Shown in pieces: positions 54,822 through 61,281 of a stretch of DNA of 64,000 nt (positions within the stretch are counted from its first letter, which is position 1; each line of letters begins with the position of its first letter). This stretch comes from Paraconexibacter algicola (GTDB lineage Bacteria; Actinomycetota; Thermoleophilia; Solirubrobacterales; Solirubrobacteraceae), in the NCBI RefSeq assembly GCF_003044185.1, contig NZ_PYYB01000001.1, positions 558,001 to 622,000 on the forward strand, in the 5' to 3' direction. Under the pieces are notes generated by a model that did not search any database, was not told where the DNA came from, and saw nothing but the letters and a program-made list of their open reading frames with translations. The position numbers were made by a program, and so were the translations under genes.

Positions 54822-55298
54822 CTACGCACCCGCCTGATCCATGTCCCGCAGCGCCGCGAGGACCTGTTCGTCGTGCTCGGCGGGCTTGACCTTCGGGATC
54901 ACCTTCCGGATCACGCCAGTCTCGTCGATGATGAACGTGGTCCGACTGCTCCCCCAAAATGTCTTTCCGTACATCGACTTCTCGACCCAGACGCCGAACT
55001 GCTCGCACACCGCGTGGTCCTCGTCGGCGAGCAGCGTGAAGTTCAGAGATTGCTTGTCGTGGAACTTCTTGACCTTCGCGACCGGGTCGGGCGACACGCC
55101 GATCACGACCACGTCGCGGTCCGCGTACGCCGCCGACGCGTCGCGCACGCCGCACGCCTGCGTGGTGCAGCCGGGCGTGTCGGCCTTGGGGTAGAAGTAG
55201 AGGACCACCGTCTTCCCGGCGTGGTCGGCGAGCGCGACGGCGTCGCCGTCCTGGTCGGGGAGGGTGAACGCGGGGGCTGGGGTTCCGGCTTCGAGCAT
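54822..55298 (-). CDS. bcp: Bcp/PrxQ peroxiredoxin, 3' end supplied by the element
   Basis: A thiol peroxidase of 158 residues, normal for Bcp. Peroxidatic Cys44 and resolving Cys49 are in KADTPGCTTQACGVRD; VVLYFYPKAD and VIGVSPD are typical. From Met109-Tyr-Gly-Lys onward the sequence is encoded by the integrated element: the core ccgtacatcg covers those codons, and a divergent copy of the same 3' end is at 47241-47389. The fused gene keeps frame and length, so the enzyme probably still works. Promoter is chromosomal (TACCCT six bases before ATG). Confidence 0.93.
   Translation of the reverse strand: MLEAGTPAPAFTLPDQDGDAVALADHAGKTVVLYFYPKADTPGCTTQACGVRDASAAYADRDVVVIGVSPDPVAKVKKFHDKQSLNFTLLADEDHAVCEQFGVWVEKSMYGKTFWGSSRTTFIIDETGVIRKVIPKVKPAEHDEQVLAALRDMDQAGA
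54947..54996. other. attR junction of the integrative element
   Basis: Right boundary. The element arm tgctcccccaaaatgtct (54947-54964) is followed by the core ccgtacatcg (54967-54976) and then chromosomal bcp sequence. The arm is the imperfect reverse complement of the arm at 47392-47409: both read TGCTCCCC-N5-TGTCT from outside in. Confidence 0.8.
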
Positions 55299-55304
55299 CA
55301 CGCC

Positions 55305-55310
55305 AGGGTA
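55305..55310 (-). promoter_or_regulatory. -10-like hexamer of bcp
   Basis: TACCCT on the minus strand, 6 bases before the bcp ATG. It belongs to the chromosome, not the element, and may also drive the downstream methylase and nuclease genes. Confidence 0.5.
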
Positions 55311-55459
55311 CGTCCCGGGGTGCGTCGAGGATCGTCGGCACGCCGTGTTCGAGGTCGTCCTCCTCCATGAGGACCACGATCTCGGTCCCTGACCGGAAGT
55401 TCGCCCGCGGCGAGGACGCCGCGCGCTCCGACAGGCCCCGCCCGCCCGCCCCGCGGCGT

Positions 55460-55609
55460 GTGAACGGACATTTCCAGACCCTCCGGGGGCGGAAGATGGA
55501 CAGGCTGGAGCGGTATCCGTGCGGGGCGCGGGAGCGATGCGACGGGCGGCAAACGGTCGCCCGGACTGTCCATCTCCTGCCCCTCCAGGGTCTGGAAATG
55601 TCCGTTCAC
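55460..55609. repeat. 150-bp near-palindrome with 44-bp arms
   Basis: Arms 55460-55503 and 55566-55609 are reverse complements with 39 of 44 matches; the outer 23 bases are identical and begin gtgaacggacatttccagac. The loop is 62 bases and GC-rich. This fills most of the 394-base gap between bcp and the EEP gene, where I see no convincing gene. Transcribed RNA would form a long hairpin. Similar repeats might exist elsewhere in the genome; no second copy is visible here. Confidence 0.88.
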
Positions 55610-55692
55610 CGCCCGCCCGCCCGAAGGGGCGGCGTGAGGATCCCGTGAGAAGGCGTGGTGTGGGACGGGGGGTCGCGGGAAGGATCGGGGGC

Positions 55693-56685
55693 ATGACCGC
55701 TCCCGCCCGCCCGCTCACGCCGCCCGGCCGCACGCCCACCCGCGCCACCCGCAGCGGACAGGCCGGGCGGATGCTGCGGCGCGGCGCGCTCGCCGTCGTC
55801 GCGCTCGGCCTGGCCGCGCCGACCGTCGGGAGCGTCGCGCCCGCCTCCGCGTCGACCTCGGTGCGCGTCATGACCTTCAACATCGCCCAGCTGCGCGTCG
55901 AGGACAGCCGCGACCGGATCGTGCGGCTCATCCGCTTCTACGACCCGCAGGTCGTCTTCCTCAACGAGGTCGACGGTCCGAACGACCAGCGCAACCAGGC
56001 GCACAGCCTGGCCGCCGCGCTCGGCATGCAGGCCCAGACCTACCTCACCGAGCGGCACGGCAGCGTCCTGCGCGGCAACGCCATCCTGATCCCGAAGCGG
56101 CTGCGGTTCCTGCGCGTGAGCCGCAGCCGGCTCACGCCCAACGGCTGCTACCTGCGCGGCGTCGTCGGCGCGACCGTCGACCTCGGGGCCGCGAACGTCA
56201 ACCTCGGTGTCGCGCACCTCGACGGCAAGGAGGCCGGGGCGAGCTGCTCCAACGACCCCGGCTACCCCGTCACCAGCGCCGACGCCGCGCTCGAGCAGGC
56301 CAAGCAGCTGCGGCGCATCGTCGGCAACCCGAGCTGCGCGACGTTCGTCGGGGGCGACATGAACCGCGTGCCCGGCAGCTCCACGCACCGGGTCCTGACC
56401 ACGTTCCTCAAGGACACGTGGCTGCAGCGCTTCGACGGTCGCCCCGTCCACCGCGGCGGGAACCAGTACACCTACGGCTGGGCGACGGGCGGCACCCCGG
56501 CCAAGCGCATCGACTACCTCCTCTACGACAACGCCACGCCGATGAACGCCGACGTCCCGGACGACGGCCTGCGTGTGCCCGGCGGCGAGCCGGACGACTA
56601 CGGCGCGGGCACCTTCCCCTCCGACCACAAGCCGGTGATCGCCAGCTACCGCATCCCCGCGGCCCGCTCCTGCCCCGCGGGCTAG
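55693..56685 (+). CDS. Secreted endonuclease/exonuclease/phosphatase-family protein
   Basis: A 330-residue EEP-superfamily enzyme. An N-terminal basic segment and hydrophobic stretch (MLRRGALAVVALGLAAPTVG) end near SASTS, a likely signal peptide. Catalytic blocks: MTFNIAQLR, VFLNEVDG (metal Glu), GGDMNRVPGS (Asp/Asn), RIDYLLYD and SDHKPV (Asp-His). It could be an extracellular DNase or a phosphodiesterase acting on lipids; not decided by sequence. ATG chosen near purine-rich aaggatcggggg. Confidence 0.87.
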   Translation: MTAPARPLTPPGRTPTRATRSGQAGRMLRRGALAVVALGLAAPTVGSVAPASASTSVRVMTFNIAQLRVEDSRDRIVRLIRFYDPQVVFLNEVDGPNDQRNQAHSLAAALGMQAQTYLTERHGSVLRGNAILIPKRLRFLRVSRSRLTPNGCYLRGVVGATVDLGAANVNLGVAHLDGKEAGASCSNDPGYPVTSADAALEQAKQLRRIVGNPSCATFVGGDMNRVPGSSTHRVLTTFLKDTWLQRFDGRPVHRGGNQYTYGWATGGTPAKRIDYLLYDNATPMNADVPDDGLRVPGGEPDDYGAGTFPSDHKPVIASYRIPAARSCPAG

Positions 56686-56688
56686 GTC

Positions 56689-58677
56689 CTACGAGGGCGC
56701 TCGAAGCTCGGACCGACGCGGTCCGAGCGGTGGCATCGCGCCCAGCGGGTGCGCGGTCTGGACCCGGCCGAGCGACGTGCCGTCGACGTCGCGGACCGTG
56801 ACGCCGCGGACCCGCACCCGGACCTCGGAGCCGTCCGCGCGCACGATCAGCAGCTCCGTCTCCGCCGTGCCCTCCGCGTCGAGGCGGGCCGCGTAGGCGA
56901 ACGCCTCGTCCAGCGTGGCGGTGCGGATGAAGAAGTACGGCCGCCGCGCACCGATCAGCTCGTCCTCGCGGTAGCCGGTGAGCGTGCAGAACGCCTCGTT
57001 GACCGCGACGACGACCCCGTCGAGCGTCTGCAGGAACGGCTCCTGCATCGCGTCGCGGATCGCCTCCGACAGGTCGCGCTCGGCCACGAGCCGGCGCTCC
57101 GTCTCGCGGCGCTGCGTGATGTCCTTGAACGTCACGAGCCGCAGCCCGCGTCCTCCGCGCGGGTCCTGCACGAAGCGGACGCTCACGATCACCGCGACGC
57201 GGCGACCGCCGCGGCAGTAGAGCTCGTGCTCGGCGGTGTGGTCGTCGTGCGGATCGCGCTCGCGGATTCGTGCCGCGTCCTCGATCGCCGTCTCCGGCGG
57301 CAGGTACGGGAACTGGCCGGGTGACGCGCTCAGCAGCTCGCCGCGGGTCCAGCCGGTGAGCGCGACGAACCGGTCGCTCACGTCGATGATCCGCGCGTCG
57401 TCCCCGAGGACGATGAACGGGTCGGGGAACCCCGCGACGAGCGCCGCGTTCCACTCGCGCTCCCGCCGCAGCGAGGACTCGAGCTCGCGCCGCGCTTCGA
57501 TCGCGGCGTCCCGCAGGCGGACCGTGACGCGGCAGCCCGCCCCCGGCGCCGTGTCGATCTCGAGCTCCCCCTGCAGGTCCGCCACCCGGCGCCGCAGGCC
57601 CGCGTGCCCGAGGTGCCCGGACCGCTCGGCGTCGACGAGCTCCGCGCGCGTGAAGCCCCGCCCGTCGTCGGCGACGCGCAGCAGCAGGCCGCCCGCCTCG
57701 CGACGCAGCTCGACGGCGAGCTCGCTCGCCTCGGCGTGCCGCTCGGCGTTGGCGACGAGCTCCCGCAGGATCGGCAGCACGACGGTCGCGACGTGGCCAT
57801 CGATCTCGGGGTCGACCGCCACGTGCGCGGTCAGGCCGGAACGGCGGACCGCCTCGTCGACGATTCGGCCGATGCCCGACTCGAGGCCCGCCGCCTCCAG
57901 GGCGTCGTCGTGGACGACGTGGGTGAGGCTCCGCAACGCGCGCGTCGCCTCGGCGAGCCCGTCGCGGACGTGCTCGAGCGCCGACGGGTCGCTCTCGGCA
58001 CCGTCGAGGTCCTGCCGGGCGGCCAGCAGCCGCTGCAGCGCGTCGTCGTGAAGCAGCTGGGCGATGCGGACGCGCTCGCGCCGCTGCAGGTCCTCGGCGT
58101 CGGCCTGCAGCGTCGCGGTGTGGCGCTCGAGCGCGACGAGTCCGTCGAGCCGCTCCCGCATCTGGCGGGCGACGACCGCGCAGACGCCGACGACGACCGC
58201 GATGAAGAAGCCGTTGCGGGCGGCATCCGCGACGCCGTGATGCACGAGCTCGACGGGGACGATCGCGCCCGCGATGCCGACGCCGCGCGCCGCGAGCGCT
58301 CGCGGCGACAGGAACATCGACCAGACGACGAACAGCAGGATGAGCGGGACGAGCGCGGCGACGCTGCGGCTCGGGTGCGCCGCGACCGCCAGCCCGAGCA
58401 CCATCGCCACGTCGAGCGCCGAGACGACCGCGGAGGGCAGGGCGACCCGGCGACGCACCAGCAGCCAGACCCCCGTGGCGTAGGTCTGACAGACCGCTGC
58501 GGCGAGGAGGAAGGCGCCGTCGCGCAGCGCCCCGTCGTCGAGCGCGAAGCTCGCGCTGCAGGCCAGCGGGACGGTGCTCAGTCGCGCGGCGGCGATGACC
58601 GCCGCGCGGTCACGGCGCGGCAGCCGCATCCGGTGGGTGAGCCCACTCGGCTGCGCGGAACTGGGCGGTGACGCCAC
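56689..58677 (-). CDS. Sensor histidine kinase with two C-terminal PAS domains
   Basis: A 662-residue protein with six or so N-terminal helices (about 25-175), a short coiled coil, then a HisKA_3/DesK-like dimerisation region RVRIAQLLHDDALQRLLAARQDLD, the phospho-His being in LLHDDA. An HATPase domain follows (RELVANAERHAEASE; ADDGRGFTRAEL; GLRRRVADLQGELEIDT). Two PAS domains come after the kinase (about 415-530 and 535-650; SDRFVALTGWTRGELL and NEAFCTLTGYREDELIG). PAS domains normally precede the kinase. GTG start; TAGGGT is six bases upstream. No partner regulator is adjacent. Confidence 0.87.
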   Translation of the reverse strand: MASPPSSAQPSGLTHRMRLPRRDRAAVIAAARLSTVPLACSASFALDDGALRDGAFLLAAAVCQTYATGVWLLVRRRVALPSAVVSALDVAMVLGLAVAAHPSRSVAALVPLILLFVVWSMFLSPRALAARGVGIAGAIVPVELVHHGVADAARNGFFIAVVVGVCAVVARQMRERLDGLVALERHTATLQADAEDLQRRERVRIAQLLHDDALQRLLAARQDLDGAESDPSALEHVRDGLAEATRALRSLTHVVHDDALEAAGLESGIGRIVDEAVRRSGLTAHVAVDPEIDGHVATVVLPILRELVANAERHAEASELAVELRREAGGLLLRVADDGRGFTRAELVDAERSGHLGHAGLRRRVADLQGELEIDTAPGAGCRVTVRLRDAAIEARRELESSLRREREWNAALVAGFPDPFIVLGDDARIIDVSDRFVALTGWTRGELLSASPGQFPYLPPETAIEDAARIRERDPHDDHTAEHELYCRGGRRVAVIVSVRFVQDPRGGRGLRLVTFKDITQRRETERRLVAERDLSEAIRDAMQEPFLQTLDGVVVAVNEAFCTLTGYREDELIGARRPYFFIRTATLDEAFAYAARLDAEGTAETELLIVRADGSEVRVRVRGVTVRDVDGTSLGRVQTAHPLGAMPPLGPRRSELRAPS

Positions 58678-58683
58678 GCCTCG

Positions 58684-58689
58684 ACCCTA
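58684..58689 (-). promoter_or_regulatory. -10-like hexamer overlapping the upstream stop
   Basis: TAGGGT on the minus strand, whose TAG is also the stop codon of the upstream kinase gene. It lies 6 bases before the GTG of the downstream kinase, so that gene may have its own leaderless promoter. Confidence 0.4.
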
Positions 58690-60342
58690 CCCCAGCCTCG
58701 AGCGGTCCCCCTGGACGTGCGGCCTCGGCTGCCGCAGGCGCGGCCGCAGCCTCGCCGGGTGCAGCGCCGCGAGCTCGTCCCGGAGCTCGGTGCCCGTGGA
58801 GAGGTCCTTGAACGTCACCAGGTGCAGGCGCCGCCCGCCACGCGGGTCGACGACGACCGATGCGGTCGCGAGCACGTCGACGCGACGCCCGTCCTTCGTG
58901 GCGATGTCGTAGCGCGTCTCGTGCTCGAGGTCGGCGCTCAGGTCGGTCGCGATGCGCCGGATCGCCGCGCGGTGCTCGGGCGGCCAGTACGGCAGGTCAC
59001 CCGCGGGCGCGGCCAGCAGCTCCGCGCGGGTGAACCCGGTCAGCTCGACGAAGCGGTCGCTGACCTCGACCAGACGCAGGTCCGGGGTGGCGACGACGAA
59101 CGCGTCCGGGAACCCGGCGACGAGCGCGGCGTTCCACCCGCGCTCGTGGCGCAGCGCCTGCTCGAGCGCGCGGTGCGCGCGGACGTCCGCGTCGGCGAGG
59201 ACGACCTCCACCCGGGTCCCGGCACCGGGCCGGGCGTCGACGGTCAGCGAGCCGTGCAGCTGCTCGACCCGGCGGCGCAGCGCCGCGTGGCCGAGGTGCC
59301 CGGCGGCCTGCGCGGTCCCGAGGTCCTGGAGGCGCAGCCCACGGCCGTCGTCCTGCACGACGATCGACACGGCAGTGCCGTGACGCTCGACCGTCACGTC
59401 CAGGCAGGTCGCGGCCGCGTGGCGCTCGACGTTCCCGACGAGCTCCCGGACGACCGCGAGGACGAGCGGGTTCGCCGCCCCGGCCGCCCCGGCGTCCACG
59501 CCGACGGTCGCCTCCAGGTCGGCCCGTCGCGCGGTGTCGTCGACGAGCCGGCGCACGGCGGCCTCGAGGCCGGCGGCCTGGAGCGCCTCGTCGTGCACGA
59601 CGCGGGTGAGATCCCGCAGCGATGCGGTGGCGGCCCGCAGACCCTCGCGGGCGCGGTCCAGCGCCTCGGCGTCGCCGGACAGGCTCTGGTCGAGGTCCTG
59701 CCGGGCGGCGAGCAGCCGCTGCAGCGCGTCGTCGTGCACCAGCTGGGCGATCCGCTCGCGTTCCCGGCGCTCGAGGTCGGCGACCTCGACGAGCAGCTCG
59801 TCGGCGCGCTGCTCGACCTCGGCGGTGAGCCGGTCGCGGCGGCGCAGCTCGGCGGCGACGAGCGCCCCGACCCCGACGGCCACGACCGACCCGGCGAGCG
59901 TGCGGAGGTTGGGCTCACCCCCGCGCAGCAGCAGCTGCAGGACCGTGACGGTCGCGGCGATCCCGAGGCCCGAGACGACGAGGTGCCGGGGCGTGCTGGT
60001 GAGCGCCCAGGCGCCGATCGCCAGCAGGGCCATGGCCCGCCCGGCCGGATCGACGCGCGGGTTCGCGGCGACGATCAGCACCACCAGGACGACGAGGTCC
60101 GCCGCGGTGGATCGCGTGCCCAGCGTCGCGCCGCGACGGGCCAGCTCCCAGCGCACGAGCGCGTACGCGAAGCACGCGGCCGCCACGCCGAGGAACACGG
60201 GGTCGCGGGTCGCGGGACCGTCGGCGGCGATGCTCGACAGCAGCGCGATCGGCACGACGAGCAGCCGCAGCAGGGCGCCGATGCGCGCGTGCCCGGCCGC
60301 ATCCGGCCCACCGGCCGGTCCCCTGTGGTCGTGCCGCACCAT
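58687..60342 (-). CDS. Sensor histidine kinase with one C-terminal PAS domain
   Basis: A 551-residue paralogue of the next gene. Membrane helices span about residues 20-165. The dimerisation motif RERIAQLVHDDALQRLLAARQDLD is nearly identical to that of its neighbour, and the ATPase has RELVGNVERHAAAT, QDDGRGLRLQDL and LRRRVEQLHGSLTVDARPGAG. One PAS domain follows (SDRFVELTGFTRAELLAAPAG), then a short basic tail. Probably arose by tandem duplication with loss or gain of one PAS. Confidence 0.87.
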   Translation of the reverse strand: MVRHDHRGPAGGPDAAGHARIGALLRLLVVPIALLSSIAADGPATRDPVFLGVAAACFAYALVRWELARRGATLGTRSTAADLVVLVVLIVAANPRVDPAGRAMALLAIGAWALTSTPRHLVVSGLGIAATVTVLQLLLRGGEPNLRTLAGSVVAVGVGALVAAELRRRDRLTAEVEQRADELLVEVADLERRERERIAQLVHDDALQRLLAARQDLDQSLSGDAEALDRAREGLRAATASLRDLTRVVHDEALQAAGLEAAVRRLVDDTARRADLEATVGVDAGAAGAANPLVLAVVRELVGNVERHAAATCLDVTVERHGTAVSIVVQDDGRGLRLQDLGTAQAAGHLGHAALRRRVEQLHGSLTVDARPGAGTRVEVVLADADVRAHRALEQALRHERGWNAALVAGFPDAFVVATPDLRLVEVSDRFVELTGFTRAELLAAPAGDLPYWPPEHRAAIRRIATDLSADLEHETRYDIATKDGRRVDVLATASVVVDPRGGRRLHLVTFKDLSTGTELRDELAALHPARLRPRLRQPRPHVQGDRSRLG

Positions 60343-60390
60343 CGCCGCCGGTCATTCAACCAGCCGCGGAGCGGTACGTCACCGCGCGGC

Positions 60391-61278
60391 TCACTTCAAC
60401 AGCCGCGACAGGCGACGATCCTTCAGCACCTTCCCGTCGGTCTGGCACCACGGGCAGTAGCAGAGCACCTGCTCCTCGTAGTGGACCGCCTCGATCGTCG
60501 TGCCGCAGCGCGGGCACGGCTCACCGTGATGCCGGTGCACGAGCAGCGGCAGCGGCAGCTTGTCCGGGATCGGCAGCCGCACGACGTCCTCGTAGTGCGC
60601 CAGTGCGGCCCCGAGCCGGTCGACCATCGCGGCACGCAACGCGGCCGCGTCCTCGTCCGAGAGGCCGCCGGCGCGCGCGAACGGCGAGAGCCGCGCCTCC
60701 CAGAGGATCTCGTCCACCCACGACCGACCGATCCCGGCGAGCACCCGCTGGTCACGCAGGACCGCCTGCAACGGCCGGGCCTTCTGGGGGCCGAGCACGT
60801 CGCGCAGGTCGGCCGGCGGGTCGGGCCACGCCTCCGGGCCGAGCGTCGCCAGCGCCGGATCGGCGGCGAGCTCGTCGGCGCGCAGGAGCTTCGCCCACGC
60901 CGCCTGCTTCGTGCCGAACTCCTTCAGCCGCAGCTCCCGGTCGGGCGGCCGGCCGTCCTCGTCGGCGATGCGCAGCAGCAGGCGGTTGGCGCGGTCCTTC
61001 ATCGAGGCGCGCTTCTCGAACAGCTGCAGCCGGCCGGCCGACATCAGGTGCAGCAGCAGCGCGACCGGGCCGCCCGCCGCGGGCGCGTCGAGGTCGACCA
61101 CGAGGTGCTTGCCGATCCGTCGCACCCCGGTGATCGTGGCGCCTTCGAGCGCGTGCAGGGGCGGGTCGAACGTCTTCAGCGTGTTGAGCCCCGGCGCAAG
61201 CGCCGACGCGACCGTCGCGCCCTCCAGGGCCGCCGAGAGGCGGCGCGCGGTGATCTCGACCTCGGGCAGCTCGGGCAC
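60391..61278 (-). CDS. Fpg/Nei-family DNA glycosylase
   Basis: Base-excision repair glycosylase/AP lyase, 295 residues. The catalytic N-terminus PELPEVE follows the initiator, exposing Pro as nucleophile with Glu next. The beta-barrel Lys is likely in RRIGKHLVVDL. The helix-two-turn-helix region reads VLAGIGRSWVDEILWEARLSP. The C-terminal zinc finger has CPRCG and CPWCQ, but the loop between them (HYEEQVLCY) lacks the usual Gly-Arg before the Cys pair. GTG start, three bases after the upstream gene's stop. Confidence 0.92.
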   Translation of the reverse strand: MPELPEVEITARRLSAALEGATVASALAPGLNTLKTFDPPLHALEGATITGVRRIGKHLVVDLDAPAAGGPVALLLHLMSAGRLQLFEKRASMKDRANRLLLRIADEDGRPPDRELRLKEFGTKQAAWAKLLRADELAADPALATLGPEAWPDPPADLRDVLGPQKARPLQAVLRDQRVLAGIGRSWVDEILWEARLSPFARAGGLSDEDAAALRAAMVDRLGAALAHYEDVVRLPIPDKLPLPLLVHRHHGEPCPRCGTTIEAVHYEEQVLCYCPWCQTDGKVLKDRRLSRLLK

Positions 61279-61281
61279 GGC

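Larger units (their letters stand above)
47385..54971. mobile_element. Integrative element with serine integrase, Rep-like operon and PstI/BsuBI-type R-M
   Basis: About 7.6 kb bounded by a ten-base direct repeat of the crossover core. Contents left to right: large serine integrase (+), a Rep-like four-gene operon (-), a structured non-coding block, restriction endonuclease and methyltransferase genes (-), and a 3' end of bcp (-). It is inserted inside the peroxiredoxin gene. No conjugation, capsid or partition genes are visible, so it is likely an IME or integrated plasmid that may need help to transfer. Confidence 0.82.

Noticed and set aside
55367-55648. 93-codon plus-strand frame and its minus-strand counterpart over the 150-bp palindrome
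   Set aside because: Both frames read similar peptides (NGHFQTL) only because the arms are inverted copies. No start signals, so treated as a repeat.
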